64,000 nucleotides of DNA from Acaudatibacter sp035532115 (GTDB lineage Bacteria; Pseudomonadota; Alphaproteobacteria; Caulobacterales; Caulobacteraceae): contig DATKRO010000058.1 of the NCBI GenBank assembly GCA_035532115.1, forward strand, positions 51,595-115,594. The letters run 5' to 3'. Made by a program: the position numbers and the translations under genes. The notes below the pieces were generated by a model. That model did not search any database. It was not told the origin of the DNA and worked only from the letters and a program-made list of their open reading frames with translations. Positions 8,755-16,666 of the stretch are shown here, piece after piece (the first letter of the stretch is position 1; every line of letters starts with the position of its first letter).

Positions 8755-8937
8755 ATGACGACCAGGTCGGCCATCAGGCGAAAGCGAGCTAGAGCGGACG
8801 CCAAGGCGCCGAGCAGCTTTGTGTATCGCGGGGTCCGGATCCGTTGGCCGCAAAAGCCGACGAAGCGCACCCACGCGATCTACGCGGCCGCACGCAAGGT
8901 AATGAGTCTTGGCCCTGCCGAGCCGGCGGCCAGCTAG
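8755..8937 (+). CDS. small basic protein, probable partner of the adjacent broken gene
   Basis: A 60-residue basic protein with SSFVYRGVRIRWPQKPTKRT as its central segment. No database family is recognised. A short gene with a [F/Y]xYRGxxIR....PTKRT core is, from memory, a recurrent upstream neighbour of genes whose product begins SVFVNCPFDD, which is what follows here (the broken gene at 8909). The downstream gene's likely TTG start lies inside the last ten codons, consistent with translational coupling. No strong RBS is seen. The 233-base spacer upstream (8522-8754) shows no gene. Coding status is moderately supported. Confidence 0.45.
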   Translation: MTTRSAIRRKRARADAKAPSSFVYRGVRIRWPQKPTKRTHAIYAAARKVMSLGPAEPAAS

Positions 8938-9517
8938 ACGCGGGGCCGGTCGCTCCGTCTTCGTCAACTGCCCCTTCGACGACGCCTACCAGCCGGTCTT
9001 TCGCGCGATCCTCTTGCTATCGTCGCGTGCGATTTCACGCCTCGCTGCTCGACGGCGCCGAATACCGGCTGGACAAGATTGCCGAGATGATCGGCGCGTC
9101 CGATTGGGGCATCCACGATATCTCGCGCGTCGAAGTCGATCCGGCCAATCCGGTTCCCCGTTTCAACATGCCCCTGGAGCTGGGCATTCATCTCGGCGCC
9201 CGGCTGCTCGGCGATACGCCACACCGACGCAAGCGGGCCTTGATTCTCGAAGCTGATGCACATCGCTACGATCGCACCCTGTCGGACATCAGCGGACAAG
9301 ACATCGCCCAACACGCCAACGATCCTGCGCGGGTGATCTCCGCCGTGCGGAATTTCTTCAACGATCATCGCCGGCGCGGCAGCGCGCCGCTCCCGGGGGA
9401 GCAGCCCTCCTCGAGGATTACGACCGCATCCGCAACGACATCGGGCCACGGACGGCCGCCGAGGCGCGCCTCGGCGCCTGGAACGCACTTTCGTTCCGAG
9501 ATATGTCGATGTCCTGA
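8909..9517 (+). pseudogene. frameshifted gene of the 'VFVNCPFDD' family
   Basis: Three frames must be joined to read one protein of about 200 residues. It begins GRSVFVNCPFDDAYQPVFRAIL. Near 9014-9016 the frame shifts and continues AIVACDFTPRC. Near 9046-9048 it shifts again to LDGAEYRLDKIAEMIGASDW and on through GIHDISRVEVDP, VPRFNMPLELGIHLGARL, LSDISGQDIAQHANDP and VISAVRNFFNDHRR. At the run of five G at 9395-9399 it shifts to GGAALLEDYDRIRNDIG and ends SFRDMSMS. Each shift equals one missing base. The start fold (S-V-F-V-N) and DKI....DWGIHDIS pattern resemble TIR-like or nucleoside-sensing Rossmann proteins common near defence genes; this is inference. Either the gene is decaying or the assembly carries single-base errors. 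Confidence 0.6.
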
Positions 9518-9688
9518 CCAGCAGCCTTGCGGTCCTCGCGGAGGAGCGGACCGACCCGACCTAAGCCGCGCGCCTCTCGGCTTAAACGGATAGCCGGAAG
9601 GGAAGCTGCGCCCCCAGGATGCGCCCCAGGGGTGGCGCACCGGCGGGCAGGGGCTATGATGCGGCGGCAGAGCGAAGGAGGCCCCCAC

Positions 9689-9970
9689 ATGAAGCGCACC
9701 TGGCGAGCGGGCGCGGCGGTGCTGGCGGCGGCGCTGGGGGGCGGCGGCTTGGCGGCCTGCGCCGCCTATCACCTGGAGCGGCCGGCGCTGCGCATGGCGC
9801 GGCCCCAGGCCGAGCCGGCGGCGCTCAGCCTCTACGCGCCGCCGAGCGACAACTATCCCTCCGTGGGCGGCGACATTCTCAAGGGAACCTCTCCCACGAG
9901 CGTCGCCGCCTACGAGGCCACCACCGCGGCGCCGGCGAACGCCACGGCGGCGCCGGCGCCTAGGTCCTGA
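9689..9970 (+). CDS. small lipoprotein
   Basis: A 93-residue lipoprotein. AAGGAGG lies 7 bases before the ATG. The signal sequence MKRTWRAGAAVLAAALGGGG is followed by lipobox LAAC, so the mature protein starts at the cysteine and is membrane-anchored. The remainder is Ala/Pro-rich with few distinctive motifs (LYAPPSDNYPSVGGDI). No family is recognised. Its 3' end overlaps the end of the convergent Hsp20 gene by 11 bases. Confidence 0.7.
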   Translation: MKRTWRAGAAVLAAALGGGGLAACAAYHLERPALRMARPQAEPAALSLYAPPSDNYPSVGGDILKGTSPTSVAAYEATTAAPANATAAPAPRS

Positions 9971-10655
9971 TCTCGATCTTGGAGCGCGGCGGCGTCGCAC
10001 CCGGCCGCTTGGCGAGGCTGATCTTCAGCACGCCGTCGCGGAACTGGGCCTCGATGCGACCGCGGTCGGCGTCCGGCGGCAGCGGGAAGCTGCGCTCGAA
10101 GCGGCCGAAGCGGCGTTCGCTGACCCGATAGGCGCTGGAGGCGTCCTCGTTCTCCTCGATCTTCTGACCGCAGACGTTCAGCATGTCGCCCTGCAGCGAG
10201 ATGTCGACGTCGTCGCGCGCGAGGCCCGGCAGCTCCAGGGAGAGCAGATAGGCGTCCTTGGTCTCCTTCAGATCGGCCGGCGGCGGGCCGAACAGGCCGC
10301 CCGCGCCCATGTGGCCGAAGGGCCGCAGCATGCGCAGCGCCGGCACGCCGTCGAAGCCCACGGCCTGGCGCCAGAAGTCGTCGAACCAGCGGTTGACGTC
10401 GAGCTGGAACGCCATGAACGGATCGAAGGTGCGCCGCCAGCTCTCGGCGACGTTGCGGCCGGCCTCGGCCCCGGCCTGGGCGACGCGCCGGCCACCCTCG
10501 GCGGCGGTCCGGGCGACCTCGCCGGCGCCCTGGGCGGCGATCGCCCCCTCGCGGCCGGCCTCGTCGAAGCTGCGCGGCTCGCCCTGGGAGCCCTTGCCGG
10601 CGCTCTCTCGGCTGCGCGTCGGTTCGTTCTGGGTGTTTGCGTGCGGTTCGGCCAT
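9960..10655 (-). CDS. Hsp20-family small heat-shock protein with helical N-terminal extension
   Basis: A 231-residue protein in two parts. Residues about 125-215 form an alpha-crystallin domain: KETKDAYLLSLELPGLARDD, then VDISLQGDMLNVCGQK, FERSFPLPPDADRGRIEAQF and DGVLKISLAKRPG. These holdase chaperones bind unfolding proteins in the cytoplasm. The first 110 residues are unusual: a polar Gly/Glu-rich leader, then AAEGGRRVAQAGAEAGRNVA and FMAFQLDVNRWFDDFWRQ, an amphipathic segment that resembles phasin sequence. Typical bacterial Hsp20 proteins are about 150 residues, so this is a long form. The family is clear; the phasin-like role of the extension is inferred. Confidence 0.88.
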   Translation of the reverse strand: MAEPHANTQNEPTRSRESAGKGSQGEPRSFDEAGREGAIAAQGAGEVARTAAEGGRRVAQAGAEAGRNVAESWRRTFDPFMAFQLDVNRWFDDFWRQAVGFDGVPALRMLRPFGHMGAGGLFGPPPADLKETKDAYLLSLELPGLARDDVDISLQGDMLNVCGQKIEENEDASSAYRVSERRFGRFERSFPLPPDADRGRIEAQFRDGVLKISLAKRPGATPPRSKIEIRT

Positions 10656-10822
10656 GATCGAATTCTCCCGTTCGTCAGGTTTGCACTCGTCGGGCGCATT
10701 GGGCCCCCGCCAGCCCCGGAACGCCGCGGCGAGGCGCCAATGTTCCGCCGCCCCGGATCAACTTTTGTGAAACGCGGCGCGGCGCTCGCCAAGCGTCGGC
10801 GCACTGGCTAGACCGCGCCGGC

Positions 10823-11728
10823 ATGACCATGGCCGTCCAGATCACCGCCCGCGGCGAGCGCACCCGGATCGAGGCGGCCGCCGCCGCGATCGAGGCCGCG
10901 CCCGCGCTGGACGCCAGCGCCTACGCCGTGATCGAGGAGGACGAGGCGCGCGGGCTCTGGCGCCTCGACCTCTATCCGGTCTCGCAGGCGGAGGCCGAGG
11001 CCCTGACCGGCCTCGTCGGCCGCTGGCCCGGCCTGAGGGTCAGCTCGCGGCCTCTGGCCGACGCCGACTGGCTGGCGCTGGCGCTCTCGGGCCTGCCGCC
11101 GGTGCGCGCCGGCCGCTTCGTCGTCCACGGGGCGCACGACCGGGGGCGCGTGCCGGCGAACGCCGTCGGCCTGCGCATCGAGGCCGGCGCGGCCTTCGGC
11201 ACCGGCCATCACGGCACGACGCTGGGATGCCTGCTGGCGCTGGACGGGCTGCTGCGCCGCCGCCGTCCCGGGCGCGTGCTCGACGTCGGGACCGGGACCG
11301 GGGTGCTCGCCATCGCCGCGGCGCGCGCCGGGGCCGAGATCGCCATCGGCGCGGACATCGATCCGGTCGCGGTGCGCATCGCCGGCGAGAACGCCCGGCT
11401 GAACGGCGCCGGCGCGCGCAGCCGTTTCGTGCGCGCCGATGGGCTGGGAGGCGCGCTGATCGGCGCGGCCGCGCCCTACGACCTCGTCTTCGCCAACATC
11501 CTGGCGGGACCGCTGGTGCGCCTCGCGCCCGCCATCCGCCGCGCCCTGGCGCCGGGCGGCGTTGTCATCCTCTCGGGCCTGCTGCGCTCGCAGGAGCGGC
11601 AGGTGCTGGCCGCCTATGGCGGCCTGCGGCTGAGGCTGGTGCGGCGCATCCATCTGGACGCCTGGGCGACGCTGGTGCTGCGCAGCGCCTCGACCGCGGC
11701 GCTTCCCACGCGGTCGCGGCCGGCCTAA
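10823..11728 (+). CDS. prmA: ribosomal protein L11 methyltransferase
   Basis: A 301-residue SAM-dependent methyltransferase that trimethylates ribosomal protein L11. The C-terminal Rossmann domain shows AFGTGHHGTTLGCLLALD (PrmA hallmark), motif I LDVGTGTGVLAIAAARAGA, an acidic motif GADIDPVAVRIAGENARLNG and motif IV DLVFANILAGPLVRLAP with the N-I-L-A-G-P sequence typical of PrmA. The N-terminal substrate-binding domain is present but divergent. Two ATGs are possible (10823 or 10829). The gene is followed after 10 bases by the M24B aminopeptidase on the same strand, so the two are likely co-transcribed. Confidence 0.92.
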   Translation: MTMAVQITARGERTRIEAAAAAIEAAPALDASAYAVIEEDEARGLWRLDLYPVSQAEAEALTGLVGRWPGLRVSSRPLADADWLALALSGLPPVRAGRFVVHGAHDRGRVPANAVGLRIEAGAAFGTGHHGTTLGCLLALDGLLRRRRPGRVLDVGTGTGVLAIAAARAGAEIAIGADIDPVAVRIAGENARLNGAGARSRFVRADGLGGALIGAAAPYDLVFANILAGPLVRLAPAIRRALAPGGVVILSGLLRSQERQVLAAYGGLRLRLVRRIHLDAWATLVLRSASTAALPTRSRPA

Positions 11729-11738
11729 ATCTTCGCCC

Positions 11739-13553
11739 ATGCGCCAGACCTTCGATGAAAAGACCGATCCCTCGTTCGGGCCGAGACACGCGCCGCTGAT
11801 CCGCAAGGTCATGGCCGAGCAGGGGCTGGACGGCTTCGTCATCCCGCACGAGGACGAGCACCAGAACGAATACCTGCCCGACGCCAACGACCGGCTAGCT
11901 TGGGCGACCGGGTTCACCGGCTCGGCCGGGGCGGCGGTGCTGTTCCAGCAAAAAGCCGCGCTCTTCGTCGATGGCCGCTACACCCTGCAGGCGCGCGATC
12001 AGGTGGACCTGGGCATCTTCGAGATCCGCGACCTCGTCGAGGGCGGCGTCGGCGCCTATCTGCAGGGCGAGGCGCAGGCCGGCTGGACCATCGGCTACGA
12101 TCCCAGGCTGCACAGCCCCGAGGCGCTGGAGCGGCTGCGCGCCGCCGCGGCCAAGGCGGGCGCCGCCTTCAGGCCGGTGGCGGCCAACCCGCTGGACGCC
12201 GCCTGGGGCGCGGAGCGGCCGCGCCAGCCGCAGGCGCCGGTGCGCCCGCACCCGCTGGAGTACGCCGGCGAGGCCTCCGCCTCCAAGCGCGCCCGCGTGG
12301 GCGCGAGCGTGGCCGACCAGGGCGCCCAGGCGGCCCTGATCACCGCCCCGGCCTCGATCGCCTGGCTGTTCAACATCCGCGGCGGCGACGTGATCCGCTC
12401 GCCGCTGCCGCTGGCCCAGGCGATCCTCGCCGCCGACGGCTCCGCCCGGCTGTTCCTGGATCCGGCCAAGACGACGCCGCGGCTTGCGGCCTGGCTCGGC
12501 AACGAGGTCAGCCTGCAGCCGCCCGAGGCCCTGGCCGAGGCCCTGGCCGAGCTGAAGGGAGCGCAGGTGCTGGTGGATCCGGCGCAGTCGTCGGCCTGGT
12601 ACTTCGAGACGCTGAAAGACGCCGGCGCCGAGGCGGTGCGCGGGCCCGATCCCACCGCCCTGCCCCGCGCCTGCAAGAACCCGGTGGAGATCGAGGGCGC
12701 GCGCCGCGCCCACGCGCGCGACGGCGCGGCCCTGGCGAGGTTCCTCTGCTGGGCGGCCACCGAGGCGCCCGCCAGCCTGCCGGACGAGCTGGAGGTGGTG
12801 CGCCGTCTCGAGGGCCTGCGCGAAGCCACCGGCGCGCTCCAGGATCTGTCGTTCGACACCATCGCCGGCGCCGGCCCCAATGGCGCCATCGTCCACTATC
12901 GCCCCACCGCCCGGCTGGCCCGCCGCGTCGCGCCGGGAACGCTGCTGCTGGTCGATTCGGGGGCGCAGTACCTGGACGGCACCACCGACGTGACCCGCAC
13001 CCTCGCGATCGGCGCGCCGACGCCGCAGATGCGCGAGCGCTTCACCCTGGTGCTTAAGGGCCATCTGGCGCTGGCGCGGGTGCGCTTTCCCGCCGGGACC
13101 ACCGGCTCGGCCCTCGATGCGCTGGCGCGCACGCCGCTCTGGGCCGCCGGGCTCGACTTCGACCACGGCACCGGCCACGGCGTCGGCTCCTACCTCGGCG
13201 TCCACGAGGGTCCGCAGCGGATCTCCAAGCTGCCCAACAGCGTGGCGCTGAAGCCAGGCATGATCGTCTCCAACGAGCCCGGCTATTACAAGGAAGGCGC
13301 CTACGGCATCCGCATCGAGAACCTGCAGGTGGTGAGCGAACCGGCGCCAATCGCGGGCGGCGAGCGGCCCATGCTCGGCTTCGAGACGCTGACGCTGGCG
13401 CCTTACGACCGCGCCCTCATTGATGCCGGCATGCTGACGGGCGAGGAGCGCGCGCAGGTGGACTCCTACCACGCCCGCGTGCTGGCCGCGATCGGCCCGG
13501 CGGTCGAAGCGGGGGTGCGCGCCTGGCTGGAAGGGGCCTGCGCGCCGCTGTGA
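11739..13553 (+). CDS. M24B family Xaa-Pro aminopeptidase
   Basis: A 604-residue aminopeptidase P that removes an N-terminal residue preceding proline. It has two creatinase-like N-terminal domains (DGFVIPHEDEHQNEYLP and DRLAWATGFTGSAG at the start) followed by the pita-bread M24 catalytic domain. Metal ligands are in place: VDSGAQYLDGTTDVTRT (two Asp), DHGTGHGVGSYLGVHEGPQ (His), SNEPGYYKEGAYGIRIEN (Glu) and MLGFETLTLAP (Glu). A C-terminal M24_C extension is present, giving the long (about 600-residue) form shared with eukaryotic APP1. It is cytoplasmic, as no signal peptide is seen, and lies directly behind prmA. Confidence 0.93.
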   Translation: MRQTFDEKTDPSFGPRHAPLIRKVMAEQGLDGFVIPHEDEHQNEYLPDANDRLAWATGFTGSAGAAVLFQQKAALFVDGRYTLQARDQVDLGIFEIRDLVEGGVGAYLQGEAQAGWTIGYDPRLHSPEALERLRAAAAKAGAAFRPVAANPLDAAWGAERPRQPQAPVRPHPLEYAGEASASKRARVGASVADQGAQAALITAPASIAWLFNIRGGDVIRSPLPLAQAILAADGSARLFLDPAKTTPRLAAWLGNEVSLQPPEALAEALAELKGAQVLVDPAQSSAWYFETLKDAGAEAVRGPDPTALPRACKNPVEIEGARRAHARDGAALARFLCWAATEAPASLPDELEVVRRLEGLREATGALQDLSFDTIAGAGPNGAIVHYRPTARLARRVAPGTLLLVDSGAQYLDGTTDVTRTLAIGAPTPQMRERFTLVLKGHLALARVRFPAGTTGSALDALARTPLWAAGLDFDHGTGHGVGSYLGVHEGPQRISKLPNSVALKPGMIVSNEPGYYKEGAYGIRIENLQVVSEPAPIAGGERPMLGFETLTLAPYDRALIDAGMLTGEERAQVDSYHARVLAAIGPAVEAGVRAWLEGACAPL

Positions 13554-13590
13554 GCGCCTTCGGGCGGCCGGGCGGCGGCCGGCGCAGCGA

Positions 13591-14859
13591 TCAGCGCCGA
13601 GCCAACGCGGATTGGATGCGGCCCTTGTTCTCCCGCTGGCGCTCGATCACGGTCGTAGAGACACCGAATTCCTCCGCGATCGAGACTGCGTCGCGCCCGT
13701 CCTCATGCATCGACTCAATTTCGTCGATCGGCGCAAGAAACTCGGCCGCGAATGCCCGGCCGGCGGCTTGTCGATAGGCCGAACGTAGTTCGTTGATGGG
13801 AGCTCTGCTCTCTTCGGGAAAACATGCGACATCTCCGATTGCCCTGGCAAAGCTGAAGAGGTGCCCCGCCCGCGCCTCTGGCGAGGAGCCGTGAATTCTC
13901 ATGTGAATTCTTGGCGCATCGGCATGATCGCTTCTCAGGGCTCGAATGCCCTCGACCGAAGGCGCCAGTGCATACGCTCTGCTTGCCCCAAGCTTTTCAG
14001 CCAATGGTCTGAATGAACGGAATCGATCGGAGGCACGGAGATTCAGGATGCGGCGCACGGCGCAAGCACGGCGATATCCGAGCGCCCAGCTTTCCTCCAT
14101 CTCGCGCGGCGGGGCCACGCAACTGGCCTCGAACGCCACGGAACGCAGGTTACTTACGCGTGACGTGTAGGGAGGACGAGCATCCGCGCTCTCAACCCAT
14201 TGAATGAGTCGACGTCGATCCGCCGCCCCCGCGCCCGCCAAGAACTCTGTCAGCGGTTCACCTTCGAAATAAACGGCTGCCTGCTCGATCGACGCGGCCG
14301 CATCTTCACCAATCTGATAAGGGTCTAGACCGAGGGTGCCGGCGGCCTCGCAAAAGGCTGCCTCTTCAGGGTTGGTTCTCGAGGCCCGAACTCGGGCCCA
14401 CCGCAGAGCGGCGCTCGTATCTTCGACGCCGCCGCTGCCCAGACGCGAGAGCACTAGCTCAATCAGCCCGCTGAGCAACGTCTCGGCATCGGCTCGACGC
14501 ATGACCTCTGTTGGACCCGCCCAGAAACGGACATCTGGATTGGAATAGGTCCGCTGATGCGCCGCAATTTCGAATACCTCCCCATCGAATTTGAACCGAA
14601 TATCGGGAACAACGAACCCGCCGCGGTAGCCGACCAGAGAAAATTCCCGATCGCGACCACCGAACAGGCGCCACCAGTCATGCGCAAGTCCTTCAGCCAA
14701 GCTGTAGAGGGAGATCGTGAGATGATCGATGATCGACAACCCATGCACGTGAAGCGTGACGTTTTGCTCGCCCAGCCAGAGGCGCAAATCCGCTACCGTC
14801 GCGCGTTCCTCTGGTGCAGCGTTCAGAGCGTCATCGCTCCATTCGGCCGAATACTGCAA
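13591..14859 (-). CDS. IrrE/ImmA-like protein lacking the zinc motif, with large N-terminal domain
   Basis: A 422-residue protein. A TTG start at 14859 is chosen because GAGGAGG lies 6 bases upstream; no ATG or better start is available. Residues 1-300 form a large domain without a recognised family (SIIDHLTISLYSLAEGLAHD, WWRLFGGRDREFSLVGYRGG, PDVRFWAGPTEVMRR, DTSAALRWARVRASR). The last 110 residues resemble the ImmA/IrrE peptidase fold: GHLFSFARAIGDVACF where HExxH would be expected, then QAAGRAFAAEFLAPIDEI and AEEFGVSTTVIERQREN. The catalytic HExxH is absent, so a protease role is unlikely; sensing or scaffolding is possible. It overlaps its upstream partner by 29 bases. Base composition here is visibly poorer in GC than in neighbouring genes, suggesting transfer. 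Confidence 0.7.
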   Translation of the reverse strand: MQYSAEWSDDALNAAPEERATVADLRLWLGEQNVTLHVHGLSIIDHLTISLYSLAEGLAHDWWRLFGGRDREFSLVGYRGGFVVPDIRFKFDGEVFEIAAHQRTYSNPDVRFWAGPTEVMRRADAETLLSGLIELVLSRLGSGGVEDTSAALRWARVRASRTNPEEAAFCEAAGTLGLDPYQIGEDAAASIEQAAVYFEGEPLTEFLAGAGAADRRRLIQWVESADARPPYTSRVSNLRSVAFEASCVAPPREMEESWALGYRRACAVRRILNLRASDRFRSFRPLAEKLGASRAYALAPSVEGIRALRSDHADAPRIHMRIHGSSPEARAGHLFSFARAIGDVACFPEESRAPINELRSAYRQAAGRAFAAEFLAPIDEIESMHEDGRDAVSIAEEFGVSTTVIERQRENKGRIQSALARR

Positions 14860-15253
14860 CGCGATCCTCCTCGTCGATCGGCCAGCCTTTGTAGTGTCCC
14901 TGAACGTTGTTGATGCAATAGCCCATCCACAACTGCCCAGTCTCCGGTTCACGGTACCAGACCCGCGCAGGGAAATCCTTGTCCGCCTCAAAATACCGGA
15001 CTTGCCCGGCGCCCAGGGCGGAGCGCAACCAGAGCGTCGCCTTCTGCCGATCAAGCTCGGAGACCAGCGGGCAGATCGTCGTGCGCTGCCTTCCCGGGCG
15101 CCTGGCCACGCCCGCCGCATCGACGTAGGCGGAAGGTAGCCCGCCCCACCATCGCCGGACCTTGTGTTCGTCACTGCCCACGTAGGTCGCCGTGGCGATC
15201 TTCGTCTTCGAGAGCGCTCCGCGACGTGGCAGCTGAGCAGGTCTTCGAGCCAT
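14831..15253 (-). CDS. unknown protein coupled to the IrrE-like protein
   Basis: A 140-residue soluble protein starting at ATG 15253 (MARRPAQLPRRGALSKTK). It contains KIATATYVGSDEHKVRRWW, TICPLVSELDRQKATLW, GQVRYFEADKDFPARVW and CINNVQGHYKGWPIDEEDR. It shows no signal peptide or transmembrane helix and no family I can name. Its last 29 bases overlap the IrrE-like gene, whose RBS lies inside it, so the two products are made together and probably interact. The gene starts about 30 bases from the end of the P450 gene, on the same strand. No strong RBS is seen. Confidence 0.65.
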   Translation of the reverse strand: MARRPAQLPRRGALSKTKIATATYVGSDEHKVRRWWGGLPSAYVDAAGVARRPGRQRTTICPLVSELDRQKATLWLRSALGAGQVRYFEADKDFPARVWYREPETGQLWMGYCINNVQGHYKGWPIDEEDRVAVFGRMER

Positions 15254-15286
15254 GGCTGCGACTTCAATAGGATCGAAGAGGCGCCT

Positions 15287-16522
15287 CTACGCCACCAGGT
15301 CCAGCCGCTCCAGGCCGCGGAAGAACGGCAGCACGCGCCATTGTGGCGGCGCGTCGGGGTCGGCGAGGCGCAGGGCGGGGAAGCGCTCGAAGAGGCGGGC
15401 GATGGCCACCTGGGCTTCCAGGCGCGCGAGCGGCGCGCCGATGCAGATGTGGGCGCCGCCGCCGAAGGCGACGTGCGGGCGGCGCTTGGCGCTGACGTCG
15501 AAGGCGTCGGGCGCCTCGAACGCCTCGGGATCGCGGTTGGCGGCGCGCAGATGGAAGATCATCGACTGGGTGGCGCGGACCGGACAGCCGCCGACCTCCA
15601 TGTCGGCCGAGGCGATGCGCGCGGTGGAATCCACCGGCGGCTCGAAGCGCAGCGCCTCCTCGACCACGGCGTTGATCAGCGCCGGCGCGGCCCGCAGCTT
15701 GGCGAGCTCGCCCGGATTGAGCAGCAGCAGCCGCACCGCATTGCCGATCAGGTCGGTGGTGGTGAGATTGCCGCCGATCAGGAGGGCGGTGAGGTTGATC
15801 TGGACCTCGGTGTCGCTGAGCGCGGCGCCCGCGGCCTGCAGGCCCGTCATGTCCGAGATCAGGTCGTCGCGCGGCTCGGCCCGGCGCGCGGCGATGGTCT
15901 CGGCGAAATAGGCGTTCAGGGATTCGCTGGCGCGCTCCATATGGGCGGTCTGCTCGGGGGTGCGGAAGGGATTGAGGCCCTGGATGGCGCCCTCGGACCA
16001 GTCCCGGAACTGGGCCAGGCGGTCCTGGGCGACGCCGAGAATCGAGGCGATCACGTCGATGGGCACGCGCACGCAGAAGGCGCTCATCAGGTCGAAGGGA
16101 GCGGAGGCGTCGATGTCGTCCAGGGCCTCGGCGACGATGCGCTCGACCTGCGGCTTGAACCTCGCCACCCGCGCATAAAGGGCCTGGGCCAGGGGCTGGC
16201 GGATGCGGGCGTGATCGGGATCGTCGAGCATCAGTATGCTGGTGGTGTCGCCGCGGGCGACGCCCTCGGGGATCTCGTCGGCGAAGCGCCGCTGGAACAC
16301 CGCCGAGGGCTCGGCGCGCATCGGATCGCGCCAGAGGCTGCGGTCGGAGACCAGTGGGCGCACGTCCTGGTAGCGCGTCAGGACGAAGCTGCCGGAAGAC
16401 TCGTCGCGATGCACCGGGCAGCGCTGGCGCAGGTCGGCGAGGACGGCGTGCGGATCCTCGCGGTAGGCAGGGTTGAGCGGCGTCAGCTGGACGATGGTGG
16501 GGAGCGCGGTCTCGTCGGTCAT
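15287..16522 (-). CDS. cytochrome P450
   Basis: A 411-residue soluble bacterial P450. Visible motifs are the I-helix LLIGGNLTTTDLIGNAVRLL, the K-helix EEALRFEPP (ExxR), and the heme-thiolate loop VAFGGGAHICIGAPLARLEA with the axial cysteine. The usual acidic residue of the I-helix [A/G]Gx[D/E]T[T/S] motif is replaced by Asn-Leu (GGNLTT), which may affect oxygen activation. ATG 16522 (MTDETALPTIVQL) is taken as the start; the frame is open upstream into the radC region without coding support. No ferredoxin or reductase gene is adjacent, so the redox partner and substrate are unknown. It is transcribed divergently from radC. Confidence 0.93.
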   Translation of the reverse strand: MTDETALPTIVQLTPLNPAYREDPHAVLADLRQRCPVHRDESSGSFVLTRYQDVRPLVSDRSLWRDPMRAEPSAVFQRRFADEIPEGVARGDTTSILMLDDPDHARIRQPLAQALYARVARFKPQVERIVAEALDDIDASAPFDLMSAFCVRVPIDVIASILGVAQDRLAQFRDWSEGAIQGLNPFRTPEQTAHMERASESLNAYFAETIAARRAEPRDDLISDMTGLQAAGAALSDTEVQINLTALLIGGNLTTTDLIGNAVRLLLLNPGELAKLRAAPALINAVVEEALRFEPPVDSTARIASADMEVGGCPVRATQSMIFHLRAANRDPEAFEAPDAFDVSAKRRPHVAFGGGAHICIGAPLARLEAQVAIARLFERFPALRLADPDAPPQWRVLPFFRGLERLDLVA

Positions 16523-16642
16523 CTTCGGCGTCGTCCGGTCATGCTGCGTCGGCGGTCCACCCCTACGCCGTCTGGGGGCGCGAATCGAGAAGAAGACGCA
16601 GGCGGACGGCTCCGGACGGTCTCGTCGCCCCTTGCGCGTTCC

Positions 16643-16657
16643 GAACAAATCAGGAAC
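16643..16657. promoter_or_regulatory. SOS (LexA) box upstream of radC
   Basis: GAAC-AAATCAG-GAAC, a direct repeat of GAAC with exactly 7 bases between, which is the alphaproteobacterial LexA operator (GTTC-N7-GTTC read on the other strand). It ends 9 bases before the radC ATG and lies 120 bases from the divergent P450 start. The same motif is found before recA in this window. Confidence 0.75.
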
Positions 16658-16666
16658 ACTGAGCGG

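Noticed and set aside
8844..9593. Continuous 249-codon frame read as an intact gene
   Set aside because: Only its central part matches the family pattern; both ends match in other frames, so the true gene is frameshifted.
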